From Tritrichomonas musculus (lineage: Eukaryota > Parabasalia > Tritrichomonadida > Tritrichomonadidae): DNA of 64,000 bases. The translations under genes and the position numbers were made by a program. The stretch lies in the NCBI GenBank assembly GCA_039105265.1, contig JAPFFF010000022.1, positions 682,001-746,000 of the forward strand, in the 5' to 3' direction. This document shows, one piece after another, positions 1 through 10,248 of this stretch. The notes under the pieces were generated by a model that was given only the letters and a program-made list of their open reading frames with translations, did no database searches and was not told where the DNA came from. Within the stretch, counting starts at the first letter, position 1. Every line of letters begins with the position of its first letter.

Positions 1-181
1 AAAAGTTTAAAATATTTACTATAAATCGTAAATAATCTGCTGAAGAACATTTGCTCAATTGGCGAAATTTAGATAATATTTCTAAAAAATTCCTTTTTTC
101 ATCATACGACAAATTCATTTCTAAATCTTTATCTATTTGATCTGCTCTTTGATCAAGAATCGATGTTTTACTGCTTTGCAT
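1..181 (-). CDS. 5' part of an unknown gene running off the left edge
   Basis: An ATG at 179-181 opens a frame of 60 codons on the minus strand with no stop before the window edge. It encodes a polar, helix-prone N-terminus beginning MQSSKTSILDQRADQIDKD. I do not recognise it. It lies 9 bp beyond the 3' end of the fossil capsid frame, on the same strand. A 12-bp inverted repeat (CTGCTCTTTGAT at 142-153 against 189-200) spans the junction, so the fossil may have joined or been inserted near this gene's start. Too little is visible to name a function. Confidence 0.4.
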   Translation of the reverse strand, partial: MQSSKTSILDQRADQIDKDLEMNLSYDEKRNFLEILSKFRQLSKCSSADYLRFIVNILNF

Positions 182-190
182 ATTCATTAA

Positions 191-1522
191 TCAAAGAGCA
201 GTGGCATCCCATTTTTGATCATTGGTTAATGAATTGATGACCTCTTTATTGAAACCTGTTTGTTCGCCGTTAACATTCATAGCATTTTGACATAATTCGT
301 AGAACATGGGATCTGAACCATCTGTAGCAAATGGAATTGTTGGAACAACACCGTAACCTCCACATCTTAATTGGAAATTAGTGAAATTGGGATTCTTGAA
401 CACAGTATGATGAGATGACTTTAATGGGAATAGAAAGAATATAGAATCGACAAACCTTGGGGTTATTGTTTGAGTGCTTGAACCATGTCCAGTACCTAAT
501 TGTTTGCTCATTGTGGTGAATGTAAGAATTTGAGTTGGGAATATTAATTCCTGTTGAGTATATCGTTGAACAAGTGATTGATATATATCACCATCTATAC
601 CAAAATTAGGGATAACACTATAACAGTCAGTAATTTGATAATCGTGTCTAACAGTAAGCGTACGATTATCAGCTGTAACACTATAAGGCGCTGATTTTTC
701 ATCACCATGATTAACCCACATTTTAATTTGATCTCCAATTGGAGTAAATTCGTTAGTGATTGTATCTAATTTATGAATTGGGACAGGTGATGTATTATAA
801 ATTAGTTCTCGGGATGGACCCTGTGGACAATATACAAGACCTTGAGTACCAAACATGACTTTAAGCTCGAGTTTACCGGCAAAGGATGGTAAGTATTTAA
901 TGTTGCTAAGTGGTAGGAATCGTCGGAGATCAATCTTTAATGGAATTTCAACTTCGGTTACTGATGTAGCATTATGAGGAATTCCGATGTAAGCTCCACA
1001 CCTAGCCAAGTTAAATTTTCGGCGGAATATATCTGAATGTCGAACCTTGGAGTATACATCAGCTCGCTTAGATGCTTCGTTAGCTCCACATGCTGTAATA
1101 AATGATTCCTCAGGACCAAAATTTTGAGTATAGATAGAGATACCATTAGCTAGGATTTCATATTTCTCGACAGCATCCATAGCATCCTTGAATCCAACCC
1201 ATAAATTATTAAATGCGTGACCTTGGAAATTAGATATATCTTGAGTACATCGCGTGTCAACATCTACATTAATCTTTAGTTTAGCTTTGATGAATCCATT
1301 ATAAATGTCAGCAGTGTTATCACATGTTGGGCTGATGATGAATGTAGTAAATGAACCTGCATGAATGGGAGCCGATGGACTGTATGAAGCTTGGGCATCA
1401 ATAACATATTTCTTGTTAGTGTCAGACATAGCTATAGCATTATCAACTATATCGAAATAGCTAGCTACTTGGGTATTAACCTCAGCTGATGTTTTGTGAA
1501 ACACTTCATTGTTGAATGTCAT
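191..1522 (-). pseudogene. Fossil Polinton major capsid protein
   Basis: A 443-codon frame aligns along its length with the 560-residue capsid protein at 18325-20007. The N-terminal TSAEV.TQ.ASYFD.VDN, the NTADIYNGFI block, GFKDA.DAVEKYEI, the ESF.TAC.ANE..KRAD block and the DLRRFLPLSNIKYLP block are all shared. The family is the double-jelly-roll hexon-like capsid of Polintons. This copy is incomplete compared with its relative and sits in a broken element, so it is treated as a fossil. Confidence 0.85.
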
Positions 1523-1756
1523 TTACTTGAGAGAAAAATATACAGACCTGAACACCTTAGATTAATTAATTCCTACGGATACGGGATTTAAATATGGCTG
1601 GAGGTGGTTCTTGATCAAATTCGATTTAAGTTTAACATTACGAAAAAATATGATCATTTAGGAGTGTTATATGATAATTTTAAATGCCTATTATGTTATT
1701 AAATGATATTATATTAATAACATTAAAATTATATTATGTTATTAAATGATATTATA

Positions 1757-2981
1757 ATGTTTATGGCGAACAAGATATAACTAAACCTAATCGTTATTAC
1801 TTTAACTTCCCGGCCGACTGGCTTACTTCCAATAGAGGAGAATCAATTGTGGGAATAAGAAATATTAACATGTTAGCTAGGCGTAGAAAGATTGAATTCG
1901 ACTTAAGCATAAGGAAATATTTACGATGCGTATATAACAAACTGAAGAAAGAAAACCCAACTAAAACAAAAGAAGAGATTATTAGTATGATGGATGAGAA
2001 ATATAAAGGCGAGATTACAGTTCATATTATTTCATGGTTGGGAACAGAACATGATTTCAGGAAATTATTCGATGACATAAAAGCTCAACTAAGACAAAGA
2101 TTTGATTCTTATAATAAACATGTTGAAAGTGAATTCAAGTAAGCATGGGATTCAGCTTTGGATGTATTCCGAAGACATATAAATATATTTAAACAATATA
2201 TAGTCAAGAATCCATTATATGCTAATTTTTGGTATGTGTATGATGCATATAGATTAGTATTTAGTAGCGGAGATTTACAACATCTCATATACCATATCAC
2301 GAGGGAACTCATTTAATTGGAAAATATACAGATCCAGATAGTGTTGAGCATTCATTTGATATAATATTTGAGACCATAGATGAGATTTCAGAGACACAAT
2401 ATTGGAATTGTGTTTTATTCCTCAAGCAAGATGAAATCAGAGAAGAATTATATATTGATTGGGATGTTATGACTGGTGCAATTTACATTTATGATGATTA
2501 TTATGGTTATTATATTGGTTGTGAAATATCTTCTGCAATAATTGATGAAGACACAGAATTATCTACAAGAAATGAGCTCATCAACTACTATACCAAAGAT
2601 GAGCTGACTAGATTTGGACTAAATGATGGCTATCAAATAAGGCCTTCTGTATTTGAATTATCAATGGAAAACTTAAATAATATTAGATTTAAGTATGCAG
2701 GCTCAAATGTAGCTGCTGTGTGGAATAGGCTACATATATTTGTATTCAAAGATATTGTTGGTAAGAATCATTTCATAAAATTTGATTTTATTCACAAGCT
2801 AATTACTTTGGATAACAGTGTTAGTTCAACATATGAAATCCCAATTGACAATTCTTGTACTAATGCGATAAATATTACCTTGCGGACAAATGATTTTATT
2901 ACAACACATGAATTGATTAGCAAATATGAAATATTCACCACTCAACAAGTTAGTTATCAGTTGGCCAATCTAAAATATTAA
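1757..2981 (+). pseudogene. Fossil relative of the 333-residue Polinton protein
   Basis: Around 1790-1900 the translation reads RYYFNFPADWLTSNRGESIV and continues into a basic RRRKIEFDL stretch. It matches RYWFNFPPEWSTANKGESIV of the intact protein encoded at 14243-15244. A further open stretch at 2469-2981 (about 170 codons) may be the diverged C-terminal part. The copy is broken. The role of the family is unknown; its place next to capsid genes suggests a structural or assembly protein (inference). Confidence 0.65.
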
Positions 2982-3003
2982 AACTTCACTGTCCTATTAA
3001 ATA

Positions 3004-3056
3004 GTGTATGTGGTTAGAGTATGTGTTTAGAGTATGTGGTTAGAGTATAAGTTTAG
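3004..3056. repeat. Short tandem repeat, about 15 bp unit
   Basis: Three to four imperfect copies of GTATGTGTTTAGA-like units follow the fossil Polinton. Nothing links them to a function; they mark the edge between the fossil and AT-rich host DNA. Confidence 0.6.
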
Positions 3057-3148
3057 CCAAAAATATTTTTGAATAGATTCATAAGGTGTTGGTGTTAGGG
3101 GTTGGGGATTTATGTAAAAATAATATGTGAGTTATTAAGAGTTTCATT

Positions 3149-3582
3149 TCAAAACAATTTGTTTTCTTTGGTATGAATGGTTAAAATACGTACTAAGTCA
3201 GAAGAGTTAATAAAATATCGAGATTTAATACAGTGGTCTTGCTTATATTCTTTATTATATTTGTCTTCTTCACACTCACTTAAATGATTAATATAATATG
3301 TACTAAAAGGTGTTTTCTCTTCAATGAAATAATGTTTATTGAATACATTCATTGTATGTGTTCTATTTGGCTCAGCATTTTCAATACCTAAATAATGCTT
3401 TTTTGAACCATTTTGGCATGACCTAACAGAGCGATTCTTATTTTTTCCATTTGCATCTTCATCTATGAATGATAATTTAATTAAATTTTCCATAGTTCAT
3501 GTGGGTCTCTAGGGAATTTATCATTAATCATTAATTCCATTAATTCACATAATTGTTCATAAGTGGCTTCTATAAGTTTCAT
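3149..3582 (-). pseudogene. Unknown small gene with a frameshift
   Basis: An ATG at 3580-3582 follows a T/A-rich leader and opens a 34-codon frame (MKLIEATYEQLCELMELM then INDKFPRDPHELWK). It runs straight into a second frame of 114 codons (3149-3493) with an overlap at about 3480-3493. The second frame is polar and has a run of conserved-looking residues (GIENAEPNRTHTMNVFNK). The most economical reading is one gene of about 148 codons with a single 1-base shift. I do not recognise the family. It could be a host hypothetical gene or part of a decayed DNA transposon. Confidence 0.4.
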
Positions 3583-3884
3583 TTTTTAAAAGAATAAAAA
3601 TTTATTATATATAAATTTATTTATACCTGATATTATTTTTTATATCATATATCAGTTTCATAAAATTTTTTTAAAATTTTTATTTCAATATTTTTAAAAA
3701 GTATAAATTATATAAAAATTATATAAAAAATAATTGAATTCCAAAAATTGCACCATCGGAAATTATGATGATGGTTCTAAATGAGCGATGTTCATGGAGT
3801 CGTTTCGAAGCTCGTCAGAGCGGAGAAACGCAATTGGGGGGATGTTAGGACTTTGGTCCTAAAATCACCACAATTATACACTAC
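3583..3884. other. AT-rich spacer with a small palindrome
   Basis: About 300 bp without a gene. Roughly 3735-3850 is less AT-rich and ends in the hairpin-like TTAGGACTTTGGTCCTAA. A similar palindrome (TTTAGGACTTCGTCCTAAA) lies at about 10501, beyond the opposite inverted arm. The pair may be the outer part of the same repeat. Confidence 0.4.
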
Positions 3885-4350
3885 TCATATTAGCAAAAAA
3901 ACTTATTTTTTATATCAGAATTTTTCTTGTTTTTAGTGATTTGTAGCCAAAATTATGTCTATTAAGCCCAGAAAATAGTCATGTAACTATTATTTTTATT
4001 TGTCTATGTTTCTTGCAGATATCAAATTGAAATGAAATACTAATACAAACATGTGTGACCTTGCTCGCAGTAATCAAATGAATTATTTTCATATGAATTG
4101 TTCAATTTAACTCTATATGAATACTTTTGGATAGTTTTCTTTTTTCCATTTATTCATAATTATATAAAAAATAGATTAAAAATAATCCAAATATTATCAT
4201 AATTCTATTTTAATAAACATTTATATATAATTATTTTATTTTTTTAGTTTTAATTTTTGTAAAAAATTGATTTTGAATGATTTATTTGATTTAAAAGGTG
4301 CCGATTTTGGACTTTACTAAAAACGGTTATTGTAAAAGGTGCCGATTTTG
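3885..4350 (+). repeat. Left arm of a 466-bp inverted repeat pair
   Basis: This stretch is nearly identical, inverted, to 9783-10248; both arms are 466 bp long. Landmarks shared by both include the TCATATTAGC end, CTTGCTCGCAGTAATC and the AAAGGTGCCGATTTTG end. The inner end is followed by GTCTACCTAT (4361-4370). The same motif with a similar approach recurs inverted at 8977-9010 and direct at 10449-10482. The arms may be two copies of one non-autonomous element, or the ends of a composite of about 6.4 kb. Confidence 0.75.
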
Positions 4351-4622
4351 CCCAAAAAAAGTCTACCTATTTTTTTTTATTTATTTCTAAAATATAGAAA
4401 TTGTTATGTGAGATGATAATGGAAATTATGATTTCATTAAGAGTAAATTGTATGAAAATGAATCTTTTTTTGAAGGTATGATTCAATTTTTCACAAATTT
4501 TTTATTCAATTTTTAAGAAAAAGTTTCCATAACGAATATCAACTTTTTCCATAACGTTGTTGAAAAAACTGTATTTAAGTATTCAAACCTGATAGATTTG
4601 CATTATTTCTGAAGTTAAAGTA

Positions 4623-5081
4623 TTAAATAAGATCATATAATCTCTTGAATTTGCTGAAATAGATATTGACTCTCTTATGTTTTTTGTTGAGCATAAAAAC
4701 AAATTTACCACCATCACGTTTATCTTCATTTACATAAAGTTTACGATATTGCTTACCATTCCAGAAATAGAATTCATCAACAGTCTGTTCATAATAATAA
4801 TTTTCAAATTGATGGTTCCTATAGTCTGTTACTTCAATGGATTCATCATCGATTTCATCAACGAATTCATATTGAACGCCAAGATGAGATGATTTATTTT
4901 TAGCATTTTCGGAATCTATATACCATCGAAGATTAACTAAATGATTATCATCACGAATATGATTGTAATGATCTACGTCATTTGGAATAAATTGTTTGGC
5001 AATTTGTATATGTTTTTGGTATGATTTAGTGTTGAGATGAACACTAATATATCCATGACTCGTATAACTGTCATATGTCAT
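4623..5081 (-). CDS. HNH-family gene fragment, trichomonad-type
   Basis: The first 60 residues (GYISVHLNTKSYQKH, AKQFIPNDVDHYNHIRDDN, NLRWYIDSENAKNKSS) match the HNH part of the gene at 12094-12429, where the same blocks read GYIRVCLNGDYYLKH, ARQFIPND, VDHINRNRADYHLSNLRW. The remaining 90 residues form a C-terminal domain with acidic and aromatic stretches (VDEIDDESIEVTD, ENYYYEQTVDEFYFWNGK) ending in YDLI. The NUMOD4-like N-terminus seen in the 12094 protein is absent here, so this is probably a 5'-truncated copy whose first ATG (5081) is incidental. The original role is probably DNA cutting or binding; activity is doubtful. Confidence 0.55.
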   Translation of the reverse strand: MTYDSYTSHGYISVHLNTKSYQKHIQIAKQFIPNDVDHYNHIRDDNHLVNLRWYIDSENAKNKSSHLGVQYEFVDEIDDESIEVTDYRNHQFENYYYEQTVDEFYFWNGKQYRKLYVNEDKRDGGKFVFMLNKKHKRVNIYFSKFKRLYDLI

Positions 5082-5558
5082 ATAAAAAAAATTTCGTGAA
5101 ACGTTTTTTCCCGAAATTTTATTCGGTATAAGAATCGGACAGAGACCGTTTATTATCCCAGGGATTCCCGGGATTCCCGAAAGGGGCTAAAAAAAAAGAT
5201 TCATTCAAAAAAGCCCCCACTTTTTCTGGGAATATGTCCAAATAAGTAAAAATAAAACGGTTTGGCTCAAGAAGATAAAAATTTTTAGAAGTAAAAAAGA
5301 GCTATTTCATTTCCAGAACACAACAAGGAACCAAAACTCGAGCGAACGAAGGGCTGACACCCGGAGGGCTTCCCCCCTTGGGGGCTAGGGGGGCCTGGCC
5401 CAAAAGGGAGCGACCAATATTTTTGCGGAGCCTAAGCTCCGCAAAAATATTGGACGAATGGGGGCGTAGCCACCATTATGCGTTGATTCTGCAAACCGCA
5501 GCTTAGCGAGGATTCTTAATTTTAACAATTTTTTTAATTTTCATTCAATATTAACCAC
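5082..5558. other. Gene-free stretch with unusual G/C-rich patches
   Basis: No convincing frame is present. Runs such as GGGATTCCCGGGATTCCCG (about 5160-5180) and GGGGGCTAGGGGGG (about 5382-5395) stand out from the surrounding AT-rich DNA. They are followed by a perfect palindrome at 5414-5453. The patchwork suggests remnants of transferred or mobile DNA, but I cannot assign it. Confidence 0.4.
5414..5453. repeat. Perfect 18-bp hairpin palindrome
   Basis: The left arm CCAATATTTTTGCGGAGC (5414-5431) is exactly complementary to 5436-5453, with a 4-base loop CTAA. A perfect stem of this length is unlikely by chance in such DNA. It could be a cruciform-forming repeat, a transcript 3' end hairpin or a miniature element. 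Confidence 0.85.
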
Positions 5559-5661
5559 ATAAAGTGTGTCCACTATTAGGAAAGTTAAAATTGTGAAAAC
5601 TCATTCAATATTTCTATGAGCTTATTCAAAAAATACTTTCTTAATTGTGGACGCACTTTAT
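5559..5661. mobile_element. Miniature inverted-repeat element, TA-flanked
   Basis: The ends ATAAAGTGTGTCCACTATTA (from 5559) and, on the other strand, ATAAAGTGCGTCCACAATTA (from 5661) form imperfect terminal inverted repeats of about 27 bp around a short core. TA dinucleotides sit at both ends, as expected of Tc1/mariner-type insertion. No coding capacity. Confidence 0.6.
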
Positions 5662-5678
5662 TAAAAAAAAAAAAAATA

Positions 5679-7305
5679 CAGTCTTTTCGGTTTGATAGTG
5701 GAAAAATTCAATTTGATAGTGGAAAAGTTCATTTTGATAGTGGAAAAATTCATTTTGATAGTGGAAAAGTTCATTTTGATAGTGGAAAAATCGTAAACAA
5801 ACAATAATTTGTTATAATTTATTGTTTTTTAAAATGATTAATACATATATATTATATTTATTACATTCATTAATCAGATAAACAATTAAAAAAATGATAA
5901 TCAGAAAAAAAAATTTGTTCCATTAAGCATTTATTCTATAATTATAATATGATATATATTTATTTCTTTTAATATATAAAATAAATAAAATTATTAATTA
6001 AATCAATTTTTAATATAGATATTTGTGTTTTATTTTTTTACTATGACAAATGAAATGAAAAAGTTCTTTATCCATTAGTTTGTTAAAATTGGATAGCAAT
6101 CTCTTCGAGGAAGTAAATTTCTCCGACATTTAAGGTATATCCCAAAAGAGCATGATGTACTTTGATGATACTTGTTAGGCATGGTCATTGTTATCAGCAT
6201 TATTATTGATTTCTTTTCAACATTTCAATTTTCAATAAATATGAAAGCTTGATAAGAAAATATTAGCTCATTTTATAGTCTAGTTATTTAGGCACTGCAA
6301 CTTGTCTCGCAATTTTCTACAATTTTTCAGAATTTGAACAATGTTTTAATTGTTTTAAAAATCGAAGATTCGTTTAAATCGAAGCAATCAAAATACAAAT
6401 GAATGCTTAACTAAAACTTATGTTGATGATAAGATCTTTAATAGTTTTAACGATCAAAGATTTATCAATAAAATCATTATTCATGAAGGCAACGCGAAAT
6501 GGTTAAATAACGCCAATAAATAAGCAGTTTTTAAAAATTACACTAAAATGTTTCTAAATTAATTAATTAAAAAAAAAATGAGAGCTAAGTCCTTTGAAAA
6601 AAATATAAAATACCAACTTTTTCAAATAACTTCACAATTTTAAATTTAACAAAAAATGGTTTTTTCTTAAAAAACAAAAGATATTTTTTTATGTTTGATA
6701 CATAAATATTAGATTATATAATAATATTTGATTTATGTATAATTTATTCAAATCTGCAATCTTTGTTTTTACTTATTACACATTGTCAAACACTTTGGGA
6801 AATAATTCAAGCATATCTTCCCATTATTTTATCATTAATTCCCAAGCTATTTTTGGTGAAGATTCATTTAATGGATCACTAATGATTTTTTCATGTGTTC
6901 TATTTTAAAAAATTGAAAAAATTTTTCATTTCATTTGTCATAGTAAAAAAATAAAACACAAATATCTATATTAAAAATTGATTTAATTAATAATTTTATT
7001 TATTTTATATATTAAAAGAAATAAATATATATCATATTATAATTATAGAATAAATGCTTAATGGAACAAATTTTTTTTTCTGATTATCATTTTTTTAATT
7101 GTTTATCTGATTAATGAATGTAATAAATATAATATATATGTATTAATCATTTTAAAAAACAATAAATTATAACAAATTATTGTTTGTTTACGATTTTTCC
7201 ACTATCAAAATGAACTTTTCCACTATCAAAATGAACTTTTCCACTATCAAAATGAACTTTTCCACTATCAAATTGAATTTTTCCACTATCAAACCGAAAA
7301 GACTG
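5679..7305. mobile_element. Mariner-type non-autonomous element with ~380-bp TIRs
   Basis: The termini are CAGTCTTTTCGGTTTGATAG and its exact complement, each flanked by TA (5677-5678 and 7306-7307), the target duplication of Tc1/mariner elements. The inverted repeats extend about 380 bp (to about 6060 and from about 6926). Each contains four to five tandem 21-bp units of the type TTTGATAGTGGAAAAGTTCA. The 870-bp core has no long frame. It does hold short coding-like remnants on both strands: about 48 open codons on plus ending near 6523, and a minus-strand stretch with one in-frame stop at about 6780-6900. I do not recognise them as transposase. The 63-codon frame over the left tandem units is an artefact of the repeat. 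Confidence 0.85.
5697..5790. repeat. Tandem 21-bp units inside the left TIR
   Basis: Units alternate between TTTGATAGTGGAAAAATTCA and TTTGATAGTGGAAAAGTTCA forms. The right TIR carries the inverted set at about 7195-7290. Subterminal tandem repeats of this kind often serve as repeated transposase binding sites (family knowledge); here that is inference. Confidence 0.8.
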
Positions 7306-7373
7306 TAACAAAATACGTTATATTTAAAAATGGAAAATGTGAATATCGTTGCCTAAACGGTATTCCAGTTCAT

Positions 7374-8396
7374 ATGAATTCATATCATTTTTTATTTATT
7401 ATTTTTTTTTTTTCCCTATATGAAGTGAAATTAATGATGAAATTGAAAACAATTATTGTATTTATGATTGTTAATTTTTCAACTCATTATATTTGTAAAA
7501 TTCTATCTGTTACTGTAGCAGTTCATAACGAGGAGATATTAATTGAAGATAGTATCTCTTCCATTGCCCCGTATGTAGCTGAAGTGATTATTATAGATCA
7601 TGGAAGTATAGATTCAACCCCAAAGATTATTAAAAACTTAACCCGAAAATTTTCTAATATACACGCTTTCCATGCAAATAATAAACTTCCTTTTTCAGAA
7701 CTTTACAATCTTGGATTTTTACTAACGACAAAACCTTGGATTCTCAGATGGGGAGCAGATTATTTTCTCTATCCAAACGCTCAAAAAAAAATTTGTTCAC
7801 TCATTGATTGGGGGGATAAAAAAAGCGTAAATATAATAAATTTTGGTCTACCAAGAATTGATGGTGATATGGAGCATGTTGTTCCATACAAATTGGACGG
7901 TGATTGCGCTGAACAACGACTTTTTAAGCGTGGCTATATAATAACTAGACAAACATATAGATCTGCAGACGAAAATATTTCTCCAATTATCAACTCAAAA
8001 TTTTCCGAAACAAAAGAAGTCCTTATTCTACATGCAGGTTCATTTAAGAATGCAGAACGTTTATATTACAGAAGAACTATGACACCCTATTTAATTTACA
8101 GAAATACTGCAATATTACAAATGAAAAAGCCTTTAACATACTGGGAATGGGAATTCTTTCGCTTAAAAAAATTTTACCCATCTAAGGACGAAATTCAACG
8201 TTTTAAACATGAGAAAATTTCTCTTTTTTGTAATGAAACGCTTGTTCCTTTTGCCAATTTTAATTTTAAGAAGTTTGGGCCTCATCCATTTTATTTGCAA
8301 TCATTACATATTTTTAAACTATTCAAACTAAAATATGTACAAACAGACGCTAATGGTCAAAAGCTTTACTCATGGAAAATGCCTGGTTGTCCATAA
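7374..8396 (+). CDS. Family 2-like glycosyltransferase, membrane-anchored
   Basis: After a hydrophobic N-terminus (two short apolar segments within the first 45 residues, a probable signal anchor), the sequence enters a GT-A fold: SVTVAVHNEEILIEDSISSI, then VIIIDHGSIDSTPKII, typical of the nucleotide-sugar binding half of GT2 enzymes. RWGADYF near residue 122 stands where the metal-binding DxD-like motif is expected. The C-terminal 150 residues are basic and aromatic without a known match. The donor and acceptor cannot be told. ATGs at 7434 and 7437 are alternative starts that keep the anchor. The frame is undamaged. It starts only 68 bp after the mariner-type element, which may therefore lie in its promoter. 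Confidence 0.75.
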   Translation: MNSYHFLFIIFFFSLYEVKLMMKLKTIIVFMIVNFSTHYICKILSVTVAVHNEEILIEDSISSIAPYVAEVIIIDHGSIDSTPKIIKNLTRKFSNIHAFHANNKLPFSELYNLGFLLTTKPWILRWGADYFLYPNAQKKICSLIDWGDKKSVNIINFGLPRIDGDMEHVVPYKLDGDCAEQRLFKRGYIITRQTYRSADENISPIINSKFSETKEVLILHAGSFKNAERLYYRRTMTPYLIYRNTAILQMKKPLTYWEWEFFRLKKFYPSKDEIQRFKHEKISLFCNETLVPFANFNFKKFGPHPFYLQSLHIFKLFKLKYVQTDANGQKLYSWKMPGCP

Positions 8397-9250
8397 AATT
8401 TGAGAGATAGGATTTGCTAATTTATTTAATAAAAATACCAGAAAATCTTATATTTTTTCTTTTTTTATGCATATCGGCAAAGCGACTTCCGCTATTTTTC
8501 CGACTCTCCACTAAAAATTGGTTGGCGGAATGGCGGATTTTATATTTCTCTTTTTTTTTTTTTTATTTTTACTTATAAAAATTATTAATTAAATAAAATT
8601 TGTGATATATCAATAAAATAATATTTATTTTAGTTAGTATTTTGATGTTTTAAAAATTGCTATTTGAGATATTTTAAGGCGGTAGTCTCCTATTTTTTCG
8701 TAAACCATTCAATATTGATAAAACTCATAGAATTGAAGTTTCAATGGTAATATACTATGAAAAAGTTAAATGACCTTGATATTTGTCCTTAACGATCAAA
8801 TTAAAAAAAAATAGTTTTTTCTTTTCTTTGTTTCTATGGTAAAAAATTGAAATTTTTTAAAAATAAGATTATAAAAAATATCTACATAATTAACCCATTT
8901 TATTGAAATATTAATTAAATTAAAATACCTTTTCTTTTATGGCTTTTTTTCAAAAAACGTGGAACGAATAAATATTCGTCGGTAGACTTTTTTTTGGACA
9001 AAATCGATAGATTCAAATTTTCTCACTTTTTCGCATTTTTTCAATTCAAAAGTTTATACCTACAAATAGTCCCACTTTTTCGCGATTTTTCAATTCAAAA
9101 AGTTAAAAAAAGAGAGAGAAAAAATATATAAAAGTTAAAGGAAAGTATTAATTTTTTACTGATCCATCTAAAAGTGAATTTATATGTGAATACATTTTCC
9201 GTATTATTTAGATTAAATGCTAAAAAGTATAAACATATTTGAGAATACAT
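8397..9250. other. Gene-free AT-rich stretch with element ends
   Basis: No gene is seen. A motif CGTCGGTAGACTTTTTTTTG followed by GACAAAATCGATAG (8977-9010) is the inverted form of sequences at 4341-4370 and 10449-10482 and probably marks a transposon end. Two tandem copies of a roughly 50-bp unit containing CACTTTTTCGC and TTTTTCAATTCAAAA lie at about 9021-9105. Confidence 0.45.
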
Positions 9251-9254
9251 ATTC

Positions 9255-9345
9255 CAATGAGTATTATAATTTAATAAAAGCTGGATAATTCAATCAGGCC
9301 AAATGCATGAGCAGCTTGATATGCATTCATACCAGTCTTATGCAA
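9255..9345 (-). pseudogene. Possible ankyrin-repeat remnant
   Basis: On the minus strand one frame reads LHKTGMNAYQAAHAFGLIEL, which fits the core of an ankyrin repeat (TG-x-x-A-x-x-AA-x-x-G). It is followed quickly by a stop and has no open frame upstream. Ankyrin proteins are abundant in trichomonads (general knowledge). One degraded repeat is weak evidence. Confidence 0.25.
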
Positions 9346-9539
9346 GGTTGTTCATTAAAGAACATAAAATTAGAAGCCAAAAAATAAATAAACGTAGGGC
9401 CACGACGATTAAAATATACTCAAAAATGAAAAAGAACATGAAAAACCACAAAAATAATATAAAAATGTTTATTAATACCTACATTTTGGATGTATTTCTT
9501 AATCAATTATGTAAATTAAGCTTATTGTTTTGATTGGAA

Positions 9540-9782
9540 GACATTTTTATTGCTATTGAGACCTGATCAATTCAGCATTTGAACCCTTTTCTCATTAATT
9601 TCAAGTGTATGTAAACCTAATCGATATTTGTGAATGGTAATAGTTTAAATACTATGTTAATATTAACTGAGCCTAAGTAGAGAACTGAGTTAAAAAAAAA
9701 AATGCTGGGCCACAACGATTAAAAATCATTGAAAAAAATTGAATAAAAAATTGCGAAAAAGTGAGAATTTTATGATCTATCA
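9540..9782. other. Gene-free spacer
   Basis: AT-rich, no gene seen. GGGCCACAACGATTAAAA at about 9708 repeats GGGCCACGACGATTAAAA at about 9399. GCGAAAAAGTGAGAATTTTA near 9755 is an inverted echo of 9015-9035. These echoes suggest decayed copies of one repeat family. Confidence 0.35.
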
Positions 9783-10248
9783 CAAAATCGGCACCTTTTA
9801 CAATAACCGTTTTTTGTAAAGTCCAAAATCGGCACCTTTTATATCAAATAAACATTCAAAATCAATTTTTTACAAAAATGAAAATAAAAAAAATAAAAAA
9901 ATTATATATAAATGTTTATTAAAATAGAATTATGATAACATTTGGATTAGTTTTAATCTATTTTTTATATAATTATGAATAATAAATGAAAAAAAGAAAA
10001 CTATCCAAAAGTATTCCTATAGAGTTAAATTGAACAATTCATATGAAAATAATTCATTTGATTACTGCGAGCAAGGTCACACATGTGTGTATTAGTATTT
10101 CATTTCAATTTGATATCTGCCAGAAACAAAGACAAATAAAAATAATAGCTACATGACTATTTTCTGGGCTTAATAGACATACTTTTGGCTACAAATCACT
10201 AAAAATGAAAAATTCTGATATAAAAAATAAGTTTTTTTGCTAATATGA
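9783..10248 (-). repeat. Right arm of the 466-bp inverted repeat pair
   Basis: Inverted partner of 3885-4350, same length and near-identical. Beyond its outer end, 10249-10500 holds an AT-rich segment with a duplicated AATAGATAAATGG (about 10372 and 10430) and then TTTAGGACTTCGTCCTAAA, similar to the palindrome just outside the left arm. The extra 240 bp between arm and palindrome may be an insertion. Confidence 0.75.

Larger units (their letters stand above)
183..2981. mobile_element. Polinton-like fossil, broken and rearranged
   Basis: This block holds two recognisable Polinton parts: a major capsid protein gene on the minus strand (191-1522) and, on the plus strand from about 1757, a relative of the 333-residue protein encoded at 14243-15244 in the Polinton further right. 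In that element the two genes point the same way; here they diverge, so the copy has been rearranged. No terminal inverted repeats, polymerase, integrase or ATPase remain. It is broken, with perhaps three or four breaks plus loss of most of the element. The encoded parts are clearly diverged from the element at 11029-34075, so it is an older and separate lineage, not a recent duplicate. Confidence 0.8.

Noticed and set aside
9303-9533. 76-codon plus-strand frame
   Set aside because: Lysine/asparagine-rich as expected of random AT-rich DNA, and it overlaps a better ankyrin-like reading on the other strand.
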